Program-made: the position numbers and the translations under genes
NCBI RefSeq assembly: GCF_008801605.1
Contig: NZ_VZPJ01000015.1
Span: 1-64,000, forward strand
From: Pseudomonas brassicacearum subsp. brassicacearum
Lineage (GTDB): Bacteria > Pseudomonadota > Gammaproteobacteria > Pseudomonadales > Pseudomonadaceae
DNA length: 64,000 bases
Direction of reading: 5' to 3'
In this document: one piece after another, positions 50,046 to 57,350 of the stretch
Layout of the letters: every line of letters begins with the position of its first letter
Numbering within the stretch: position 1 is the stretch's first letter
The notes under the pieces: generated by a model
Database searches by the model: none
Told to the model about the DNA's origin: nothing
The model's input: only the letters and a program-made list of their open reading frames with translations

Positions 50046-51161
50046 TCATTGCTCGCTGACCTTGACCCAACGCTCCTCCCGCGCCGCCACACGAATCGCC
50101 GCCGCCAGCCGCTCCACTTCCCAGGCCTCTTCGAAGTCCGTCCCGCTGCCGCCTTCGCCTGCTAGGGTCATCACCAGTTCATGCACCTCCAGGGTCTTCA
50201 ATTCGTTGTACCCCAACTGGTGCCCGGCCGCCGGGCTGAACGCGGCATAACCCGGCAAATCCGGACCGGCCAGCAGGCGCTGGAAACCTGGCTGGCCAAC
50301 GCGACACAGGCGCAGTTCATTCAGTCGTTCCTGATCGAACGCCAAGGTGCCGAGGGTGCCGCTGATCTCGAAACCCAGGTGGTTCTTGTAGCCGTGCTTG
50401 AGCCAACTGCTGCTCACCGTGCCCCGGGCGCCGTTGGCGAAACGCAGCAGCCCGTGGACCTGGTCATCCACCGCGATGGCGCGTTGTTCGGCATTGCCCG
50501 CGCTGGCAGGGCGTTGGTGGTGAACGGTCTGGCTGTCGGCGCACACCGCCTCGACATCGCCCAACAAATGCCGGGCCATGGCCAGCAAGTGGCTGCCCAG
50601 GTCCGCCAATGCGCCGCCGGCGTGGGCCGCTTCGCAGCGCCATGACCACGGCGAGGCGGGGTCGGCCATGAAGTCTTCGCTGAATTCGCCCTGGAAACTG
50701 ATGATCTGTCCCAGTTCGCCGCGCTGGATCATGTCCCGCGCCTGTTGAATGATCGGGTTGTGCTGGTAGTTGTAGCCGACCCTCGTCACCACCCCGGCCG
50801 CCTTGGCCGCCTGGCGCATCTGCTCGGCCTGCTCCAGGGACACCGCCAGGGGCTTTTCACAATAGACCGGCTTGCCCGCCGCCAACGCTGCCATGGCCAT
50901 GGGGAAGTGCAGGTGGTTGGGCGTGGTGATGGCGATCAGGTTGACCTTCGGGTCGTCGATCAGTTGTTGCCAGTCGCTGTGGGCCGTCTCGAACCCCCAA
51001 CTGTGGGCGCATTGCCGGGCACGCTGCGGATCGGCGTCGGCCAGGGCCGCCAGCTTCAGGTTCAGGGGAAGGTCGAACACCGCCTTGGCATTGTGGAACG
51101 CCAAGGCATGGGCACGGCCCATGAAGCCGGTGCCAATCAGACCGATGCCGAGTTCACGCAT
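50046..51161 (-). CDS. Gfo/Idh/MocA-family dehydrogenase with IolR-like sites
   Basis: 371 residues. NAD fold GIGLIGTGFMGRAHALAF, catalytic VYCEKPLAVS, then GGALADLGSHLLAMARHLLG. The insertion with GEFSEDFMADPASPWSWRC marks a subgroup close to inositol/sugar dehydrogenases. It stands alone, 16 kb from the inositol genes. Two palindromes like the putative IolR operators lie 44 and 73 bases upstream of its start, which suggests it is part of that regulon. Substrate not shown. Confidence 0.88.
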   Translation of the reverse strand: MRELGIGLIGTGFMGRAHALAFHNAKAVFDLPLNLKLAALADADPQRARQCAHSWGFETAHSDWQQLIDDPKVNLIAITTPNHLHFPMAMAALAAGKPVYCEKPLAVSLEQAEQMRQAAKAAGVVTRVGYNYQHNPIIQQARDMIQRGELGQIISFQGEFSEDFMADPASPWSWRCEAAHAGGALADLGSHLLAMARHLLGDVEAVCADSQTVHHQRPASAGNAEQRAIAVDDQVHGLLRFANGARGTVSSSWLKHGYKNHLGFEISGTLGTLAFDQERLNELRLCRVGQPGFQRLLAGPDLPGYAAFSPAAGHQLGYNELKTLEVHELVMTLAGEGGSGTDFEEAWEVERLAAAIRVAAREERWVKVSEQ

Positions 51162-51204
51162 GATGAAGAGCCCTTTGAATTGTTATTTTCAGGAGGGCTA
51201 TTTA

Positions 51205-51219
51205 TGGAATAAATATTCT
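51205..51219. promoter_or_regulatory. Candidate IolR operator, proximal
   Basis: TGGAATAAATATTCT keeps GGAA-N6-TTC, one base off the full pattern, between the dehydrogenase start and the distal site. Confidence 0.55.
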
Positions 51220-51233
51220 CTAATTGCAAATAT

Positions 51234-51248
51234 TGGAATAAATATTCA
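51234..51248. promoter_or_regulatory. Candidate IolR operator, distal
   Basis: TGGAATAAATATTCA repeats the proximal site almost exactly 29 bases further out, close to three helical turns, so both could be bound on one DNA face. Confidence 0.55.
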
Positions 51249-51272
51249 TTTTCTGTGTGATCACCATAGTCC

Positions 51273-51365
51273 CTGTGGGAGCGAGCTTGCTCGCGATAGC
51301 GCCGCATCAGTCGCACAAGTACTGGCTGACCCACCGCTATCGCGAGCAAGCTCGCTCCCACAGGG
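51273..51365. repeat. REPIN between dehydrogenase promoter and SDR gene
   Basis: CTGTGGGAGCGAGCTTGCTC and its mirror about 85 bases apart. Confidence 0.92.
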
Positions 51366-51395
51366 TTTCTCACAGGTCTGCCATGGCGCTCACTG

Positions 51396-52163
51396 TCAGG
51401 ACAGGAAACCACCATCCACATTCAACGCCACACCCGTGGTGTAGCTCGACGCATCGCTGGCCAGGTACAACACCGCGCCGGCCATTTCGCTTGGGTCGGC
51501 CACGCGCTTGAGGGGAATCTGCGCCAGGGCGGTCTTCAGGATGGCGTCGTTCTTGACCAGTGCCGAGGCGAACTTGGTGTCGGTCAGGCCCGGCAGCAGG
51601 GCGTTGCAGCGGATGCCGAACTGCGCGCATTCCTTGGCGAAGACCTTGGTCATGTTGATCACCGCAGCCTTGGTCACCGAGTAGATGCCCTGGAAGATCC
51701 CCGGCGAGATGCCGTTGATCGACGCCACGTTGATGATGCTGCCGCCGCCGTTCTCGCGCATCAGCTTGCCGGCTTCCACCGACATGAAGAAGTAGCCGCG
51801 AATGTTCACGTCCACGGTTTTCTGGAACGCACCCAGGTCGGTGTCCAGGACGTTGCAGAATTGCGGGTTGGTGGCGGCGTTGTTGACCAGGATGTCCAAG
51901 CGCCCGAACTGTTCGCGGATACCTGCGAATACCTGGCTGATCTGCTCCATTTCACCGATGTGGCAGGCGATGGCGGTGGCCTTGCCGCCAGCGGCGATGA
52001 TGGCGTCGGCCACGTGCTGGCAACCGTCGAGCTTGCGACTGGAAACGATCACATGGGCGCCTTGCTGGGCCAGCAGTTTGGCGATGGCCTCGCCGATGCC
52101 GCGGCTGGCGCCGGAAACGAAAGCGATTTTACCGTCGAGGTCGAACAACTGGGTCTTGGACAT
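51396..52163 (-). CDS. SDR-family oxidoreductase
   Basis: 255 residues. GASRGIG at 18-24 binds NAD(P); NNAATN and the catalytic YSVTK follow. The end (YTTGVALNVDGGFL) is typical of classical SDRs. It follows the phosphotransferase gene after 24 bases and is likely in one operon with it; pairs like this often belong to lipid or acyl-CoA breakdown. Substrate unknown. Confidence 0.93.
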   Translation of the reverse strand: MSKTQLFDLDGKIAFVSGASRGIGEAIAKLLAQQGAHVIVSSRKLDGCQHVADAIIAAGGKATAIACHIGEMEQISQVFAGIREQFGRLDILVNNAATNPQFCNVLDTDLGAFQKTVDVNIRGYFFMSVEAGKLMRENGGGSIINVASINGISPGIFQGIYSVTKAAVINMTKVFAKECAQFGIRCNALLPGLTDTKFASALVKNDAILKTALAQIPLKRVADPSEMAGAVLYLASDASSYTTGVALNVDGGFLS

Positions 52164-52187
52164 GCTGTTTCCTTGTTATAGGTGCGC

Positions 52188-53255
52188 TCAGAGCGTGGAT
52201 TTGCTGATGACCTGCAGGCTCATCTGCTCCAGCAGTTTGTTCATCTGAACGAACTGCGCGAAGCGTTTGTCCTGGGTCTGGCCGTGGAAGAAGCGGTAGT
52301 AGATCTGCTGGACGATGCCGGCCAGGCGGAACAGCCCGTAGGTGTAATAGAAGTCGAAGTTGTCGATGCGGATCCCGGCGCGCTCGGCGTAGTAATCGAC
52401 GAACTCGCGGCGGGTCAGCATGCCAGGGGCATGGCTTGGCTGACGGCGCATCAGTTGGACGGGGGCCGGGTCTGCGGCTTCGATCCAGTAGGCGAGGCTG
52501 TTGCCCAGATCCATCAACGGATCGCCGATGGTGGTCAGTTCCCAGTCCAGTACGCCGATGATCTGCATCGGGTTCTCCGGGTCGAGGATCACGTTGTCGA
52601 AGCGGTAGTCGTTGTGGACGATGCTCGAAGTGGGGTGGTCGGCCGGCATCTTGTCGTTGAGCCAGGCCTTGACCGCTTCCCACTTCGGCGCATCGGGCGT
52701 CAGGGCTTTTTCGTAGCGGTCGCTCCAGCCGCGGATCTGTCGGGCCACGTAGCCTTCGGGCTTGCCCAGGTCGGCCAGGCCGCAAGCGTTGTAGTCGACA
52801 CGGTGCAGCTCGACGAGCCGGTCGATGAAGCTCTTGCACAGCGCTTCGGTGCGGGCGGCGTCGAAACCCAGTTCCGGCGGCAGGTCGGAGCGCAGGATGA
52901 TGCCCTTGACCCGTTCCATCACATAGAACTCGGCGCCCATCACTGACTCGTCGGTGCAGTGCACGTAGGCTTTGGGGCAGTACGGGAAACCTTCGCGCAA
53001 TTGATTGAGGATGCGGAACTCACGGCCCATGTCGTGGGCGGACTTGGCCTTGTGGCCGAACGGCGGACGGCGCAGGACGAATTCCTGCTCGGGGTATTCC
53101 AGCAGGTAGGTCAGGTTCGACGCGCCACCGGGAAACTGGCTGATCTGCGGCACGCCGGTCAGGCCGGGAATGTGGGCCTTGAGGTACGGGTCGATCAGGT
53201 TGGCATCGAGTTCTTCACCGTCGCGCACGCGGGTGGACTGATCAGTAAACGCCAT
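52188..53255 (-). CDS. Phosphotransferase family protein (APH/ACAD10-like)
   Basis: 355 residues. The kinase-like fold shows FVLRRPPFGHKAKSAHDMGR for nucleotide binding, the catalytic HNDYRFDN and the metal-binding LDWELTTIGDPLMDLG. In bacteria such proteins are often next to acyl-CoA dehydrogenase or SDR genes and are thought to phosphorylate a hydroxy-acyl or alcohol compound; here the SDR is next. An antibiotic-resistance role is not implied. Confidence 0.9.
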   Translation of the reverse strand: MAFTDQSTRVRDGEELDANLIDPYLKAHIPGLTGVPQISQFPGGASNLTYLLEYPEQEFVLRRPPFGHKAKSAHDMGREFRILNQLREGFPYCPKAYVHCTDESVMGAEFYVMERVKGIILRSDLPPELGFDAARTEALCKSFIDRLVELHRVDYNACGLADLGKPEGYVARQIRGWSDRYEKALTPDAPKWEAVKAWLNDKMPADHPTSSIVHNDYRFDNVILDPENPMQIIGVLDWELTTIGDPLMDLGNSLAYWIEAADPAPVQLMRRQPSHAPGMLTRREFVDYYAERAGIRIDNFDFYYTYGLFRLAGIVQQIYYRFFHGQTQDKRFAQFVQMNKLLEQMSLQVISKSTL

Positions 53256-53440
53256 GCTTATCCCTTCTGCTTATTTTGGAGGCCATCGATCATTGGCTAA
53301 TCTAATGGCGCGCGGGAGGCGTCACAAGCACGCCAGGGTCTTATAGGTTAGCGTGTTGCAGGATAATCAGCGGGCCTGATGCACGACGGCCATGGGCGAG
53401 CTATGGTTGTGAGGTCTGTCGCTTTCAGGGAGTCATCGCG

Positions 53441-53836
53441 ATGGGATGCCCGCAAGTCTGTGGCACCGCGACCTTGCAATGCAGCTTCGGCGCTGCCCCG
53501 GCGGTGCTCAATGTGCTGCCGGTCAATCGCCTGCTGACTGGCGGGATGCCGGCGGCGAACATCATGGATCACATCCCGCTGGTGAACATCACCACGTTCG
53601 GCATGTGCATGAGCCTGGCGAACCCGACCGTGGCCGCCGCCACCGCTGCGGCACTCGGCGTGCTGACCCCCATGCCATGCATCCCGGCCACTGCGGCCCC
53701 ATGGATCCCCGGCGGCGCCCCGACCCTGTTGCTGGGCAACATGCCGGCCATCGATGCCAACAGCACCTTGATGTGCACCTGGGCCGGGGTGATCAAGATC
53801 GTCGTGCCGGGGCAGGTGCAAATGCTCATCCCCTGA
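53441..53836 (+). CDS. PAAR-like DUF4280 protein, T6SS-linked
   Basis: 131 residues, rich in glycine and proline with cysteines near both ends (MGCPQVCGTATLQCSFG, TLMCTWAGVIKIV). This is the DUF4280 pattern, a PAAR-like spike tip that caps VgrG. No effector domain is attached, so it may carry a separate cargo. It is convergent with the YwqK gene that follows vgrG, placing it at the edge of the T6SS cluster. Confidence 0.85.
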   Translation: MGCPQVCGTATLQCSFGAAPAVLNVLPVNRLLTGGMPAANIMDHIPLVNITTFGMCMSLANPTVAAATAAALGVLTPMPCIPATAAPWIPGGAPTLLLGNMPAIDANSTLMCTWAGVIKIVVPGQVQMLIP

Positions 53837-53878
53837 TTGGCAATCTTGCAGGCATTGCACAGGGGGGGAAGACAATAG

Positions 53879-54421
53879 TCAGGCCTGCGCCGGATCATTC
53901 CAGCGCCTGAACCACCAGCGCACCCGGGAGATTGGCTTGCCTTCGGCGTCCAGTGGCCGGCCGTCTTCGGCGTAGGCCTGGGCTGGCTCCAGCAGTTGGC
54001 CGTTGAGGTAGCGGGCTTCGACCGCCGGGTTGCCGTTGGGGTGCAGGCGGCGATAGCGGCCGTCGCGCACGCCGTCGCGATAGACCTCGGCTTCGGCCAG
54101 TTGCCCGTTGGGGAAGTAGTTGTTCGCCTCACCGTGTAGCAACCCGCGGCGGTACGTGGCCTGGCGTTGCAACCCACCTTCGGCCGCATAGAAACTCGCC
54201 ACACCCTGCAACTTGCCCTTCACGAACGGCAATACCGCCGAGACCTTGCCATTGGGGTGGTACAGGGTGCTGGTGCCTTGCAGTTCACCTTGGCTGTAGT
54301 TGAGTTTTGCTTGCGGGCGTTGGGCTTCTTCGATTTGCAGCGGGCCGTCGAGCTGGCCATCGACCAGTTGCCCGCTCAGTTGGCTGTCGCCACGTTCCAG
54401 GTCGAGTTTTTTCGAGGCCAT
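53879..54421 (-). CDS. YwqK-family MORN-repeat protein downstream of vgrG
   Basis: 180 residues built of about six MORN-like units (GELQGTSTLYHPNGKV, GLLHGEANNYFPNGQL, GVRDGRYRRLHPNGNP). No signal peptide. It begins 13 bases after vgrG and is thus co-expressed. Database labels call YwqK an antitoxin, but the evidence for that is thin; it could be an adaptor, an immunity protein or a scaffold for the DUF4280 tip. Confidence 0.82.
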   Translation of the reverse strand: MASKKLDLERGDSQLSGQLVDGQLDGPLQIEEAQRPQAKLNYSQGELQGTSTLYHPNGKVSAVLPFVKGKLQGVASFYAAEGGLQRQATYRRGLLHGEANNYFPNGQLAEAEVYRDGVRDGRYRRLHPNGNPAVEARYLNGQLLEPAQAYAEDGRPLDAEGKPISRVRWWFRRWNDPAQA

Positions 54422-54434
54422 TGGTAGGTTCCTG

Positions 54435-56444
54435 TCAGTTGACCTTCACCAGGCCGCCCTTGATGGTCAGCATGCCGCCGCCGTCCACGGTCTGTTCGGC
54501 CGCGGCCTTGTTCACCAAGCTGATGCCGGCGTCGTTGGTCAGGGTGGTGCCGGCCTTGTTTTCCAGCGAGGTACCGGCCTGGTTGCTCAGGGCTGTGCCG
54601 GCTTTCTGGCTGATGGACGTGCTGGCCTGGGCGGCCAGGTCGGCGCCGCTCTTGATCGCGAAGCTGCCGCCGCTTTGCAGGGTCAGGGTGCCGCTGACCT
54701 TGATGGTCAGGTTGCCGTCCACCGTCAGGCTGTAATTGCCGGTGACCTTGTGCTCGTAGTTGCCGCCGGTGCTGTGGGTCTGGTCCGAGCCCACGGTGAC
54801 GGTGCGGGTGTCCTTCACATCAAGGCTGTCGCTGCCGGTCTGGATGGTCACGCTGCGCTTGCCTTTCTCCAGGGTCACGGTTTCGTCGCCATCCTTCACC
54901 GTGCGGGTGCGGGCGTTCTGCACCGTGAGGGTTTCGTCGTGGCCGACGGTGGCGGTGGTGTCGTTGAGCACGTTGATGTTGAAGTCTTTCTGGGCCTGGA
55001 GAAACACCTCTTCGGCGTCCTTCTTGTCTTCGAAACGCAACTCGTTGAAACCGCCGCCGCCCTTGGACGAATTGGTCTTGATCCCGGACTGGGTCTGGTT
55101 CGCCGGCAGTGCGTAGGGCAGGGCGTTGTCGCCGTTGTAGACGCAGCCGGTGACCAGGGGACGGTCCGGGTCGCCGTCGATGAAGGTCACGATGACTTCC
55201 TGGCCGATGCGCGGTACGAACTGCATGCCAAAGCCTTTGCCGCTCCAGGGCAAGACCACGCGGACCCAACAGGATGAGGTCTCGTCGTTCTTGCCGGTGC
55301 GGTCCCAGGGGAACTGCAATTTGATCCGGCCATATTCATCGGTCCAGATTTCTTCGCCGGCCTTGCCCACCACCAGCGCCGTCTGGGTGTGCATGCGCGG
55401 TTTTGCCGTGACGCGGGGCGGTCGATAGGCCGTGGCCTTGGGGATCGCTTCGAAGCGGTTGCGATAGCTGTCGTGGCTGGCTTCGTGGCTGACCGAGGTC
55501 ACGACCCAATCGATATTCAGCGTCGTGTCTTCGTGGCCGGCGAGGGTGAACCAATACCCTGGCACCAGCCAGCGGCAATCGCTTTCGCCGACAAAACGTT
55601 TCTCCTGGCTGCGCAGGCCGTCCACCCGCTGCTTGGTCAACGCATCGCCCTGGGCCTTGGCGGTGTAGCCGCCGGGATGTTCGTACATCGAGCTTGGCCC
55701 GGCCACGGCTTCGGCCTGGCTGTAGAGCGATGTCGTCGGCGTGGTGAACTCATAGTCGGTTGCCTGGTAAACCCCGGCCACCGCTTGCAGGCACACTTGC
55801 CCGGAGCGGATGCCATGCAGTTCCCGCTCGCCGATTATCTGCCCGAGGTAGTTCACCGTCGGCCCGTTGGGAATCGGTGCGAAAGCGTCGTTGCTGTCGG
55901 CCAGGACCAGCGTGTGGGTGCCTTCCTCATGGGTGAAGAACCAGAAGATCCCGTCTTCTTCCAGCAGGCGCGAGACGAAGGCCAGGTCGGTCTCGCCATA
56001 TTGCACGCAGTATTCGCGCGGGGTGTAGCTGCCGGTGAGCTTGAGCTGGAAGTCGGTGAAACCATGGGCCTTGAAAATCGTGGTGACGATGTCCGAGGTG
56101 GCGAGGTTCTGGAATACGCGGTTGTTGCTGGCCAGGCTCAGCCACCAGAGCCAGGGCCGGAGCAGGAGTTGATAGCGCTCGGCGGTGGCGTCGGCGGGGA
56201 GCTGGCGGATTTCCGCGACCAGCAAGTCCAACGGGCGCAGCAGCGCGTCCTTGTGCAGGGTCGTGGTGACGTGACTGGCAACGGCGGTGGTGAGGGTTAA
56301 CGAGGCGCCGTCGTTGATACCGTTGAGGATGTGCGAGCCCAATGCGTTGAGGCTTTCTTCGCCCGATAGCGATTCGGGGTACAGCGCCGACAGGGAAGTG
56401 GCGGTCAGGGAGAGGGTGGTGTTGCTGTCAGTGGTGCGGGGCAT
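54435..56444 (-). CDS. vgrG: T6SS spike protein VgrG (TssI)
   Basis: 669 residues. The gp27-like part (about 1-380; YCVQYGETDLAFVSRLLEEDG) is followed by the gp5-like OB fold (GKNDETSSCWVRVVLPWSG, QFVPRIGQEVIVTFIDGDPD) and a C-terminal beta helix rich in short repeats (TVGHDETLTVQN, KAGTALSNQAGTSLENKAG). No extra effector domain is fused. It lies between the HNH-like gene and the YwqK gene. Confidence 0.95.
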   Translation of the reverse strand: MPRTTDSNTTLSLTATSLSALYPESLSGEESLNALGSHILNGINDGASLTLTTAVASHVTTTLHKDALLRPLDLLVAEIRQLPADATAERYQLLLRPWLWWLSLASNNRVFQNLATSDIVTTIFKAHGFTDFQLKLTGSYTPREYCVQYGETDLAFVSRLLEEDGIFWFFTHEEGTHTLVLADSNDAFAPIPNGPTVNYLGQIIGERELHGIRSGQVCLQAVAGVYQATDYEFTTPTTSLYSQAEAVAGPSSMYEHPGGYTAKAQGDALTKQRVDGLRSQEKRFVGESDCRWLVPGYWFTLAGHEDTTLNIDWVVTSVSHEASHDSYRNRFEAIPKATAYRPPRVTAKPRMHTQTALVVGKAGEEIWTDEYGRIKLQFPWDRTGKNDETSSCWVRVVLPWSGKGFGMQFVPRIGQEVIVTFIDGDPDRPLVTGCVYNGDNALPYALPANQTQSGIKTNSSKGGGGFNELRFEDKKDAEEVFLQAQKDFNINVLNDTTATVGHDETLTVQNARTRTVKDGDETVTLEKGKRSVTIQTGSDSLDVKDTRTVTVGSDQTHSTGGNYEHKVTGNYSLTVDGNLTIKVSGTLTLQSGGSFAIKSGADLAAQASTSISQKAGTALSNQAGTSLENKAGTTLTNDAGISLVNKAAAEQTVDGGGMLTIKGGLVKVN

Positions 56445-56581
56445 CAGACATTCTCGGCGTATTAAAATACCTTCGGGAAACCCGTCTGCCGGTCCGGCCC
56501 ATAAGCATGAGTCTACCGGGAGGCAATGGCTCTGTTCCTGTCAATGTCCGTTGCGAGCACTCATGTGATTCACCTTGAGCT

Positions 56582-57328
56582 TCATCCAAGACCGCTGAAC
56601 TGATTTCGATAAAATAATGCGCTTGCCGGGTTACCTGCAAAGTAGTGATACGACACCCCCTGTTTGGCACCGTTACAGGGACCGCACATAAGCTGCAGGT
56701 TGCACATGTCATGTTCGATCAGGGTGCTCACGGTAATATTGAAATCCGGATCCCCTGGGTGAATCAGTTTGGTATGGGCATTCGGCAAATGGGCGATGTC
56801 GAATTCGAATACCTCGATACTTTCCTGGCGGGTAACACTGTCCCAAATTTTGGCCCTGATGATGCCACTTCCCGGGTCAACGCCATATCGCCCGATATCG
56901 GTCAATGCCGTGCTCGGATTGATCTGATACTCAACGATGTAGTTCCCTGTGACCTGTTCGATCACATTGTTGTCATCCAGGGTTATGGTTATCCGTTGCC
57001 TGAGCGGACCGGGTGAGCGGGGCGGAACGACTTGCTGAAATAAGATTCTATTGGGTATTTCTTCTCTACTTAGAACATGATCCGCCTGGGCCAGATAGAC
57101 CGGCAATACTCTGTTGCACAGACAGCGGAAGGTATCCTCCAAGCCAGCGCCATAGTCTTCTTGCTGGGGGCGGGCAATATCAGCGCCGCGCCAGATTGTT
57201 CGAAAATAATCCCAATTTTCGATTAAGGACTGGCGGGTTTCATTCCAGCCGACCACGAAATTTCGATCGGCGCTGTTCACGGTTGAATTGATAACGGCAA
57301 CCACTTCTCGAGTTAAGGACATGTTCAC
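56582..57328 (-). CDS. Putative HNH nuclease-like protein, candidate T6SS effector
   Basis: 248 residues between clpV and vgrG on the same strand. The N-terminal half is unknown. The C-terminal part carries an HNH-like end: FDIAHLPNAH (D177, H180, H185), then CNLQLMCGPCNGAKQG with N210, C215, C218, N219 and K222, close to the NLQLLCxxCN-xxK tail of HNH endonucleases with a CxxC zinc site. GC is clearly lower than in the flanking T6SS genes, which suggests transfer. AAGGGAG lies six bases before the ATG. Position next to vgrG points to a secreted nuclease; no immunity gene of normal size is adjacent. Confidence 0.72.
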   Translation of the reverse strand: MNMSLTREVVAVINSTVNSADRNFVVGWNETRQSLIENWDYFRTIWRGADIARPQQEDYGAGLEDTFRCLCNRVLPVYLAQADHVLSREEIPNRILFQQVVPPRSPGPLRQRITITLDDNNVIEQVTGNYIVEYQINPSTALTDIGRYGVDPGSGIIRAKIWDSVTRQESIEVFEFDIAHLPNAHTKLIHPGDPDFNITVSTLIEHDMCNLQLMCGPCNGAKQGVSYHYFAGNPASALFYRNQFSGLG

Positions 57329-57350
57329 TCCCTTCTGACTTGTCTAATGC

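Noticed and set aside
52188-53255. Aminoglycoside resistance gene
   Set aside because: The fold is APH-like, but sequence and SDR neighbour fit the ACAD10-like metabolic group.
56428-56712. 94-residue minus-strand frame as an immunity gene for the HNH-like protein
   Set aside because: It overlaps the end of the HNH-like gene and the start of vgrG in another frame, has no ribosome binding site, and its sequence looks like an out-of-frame translation.
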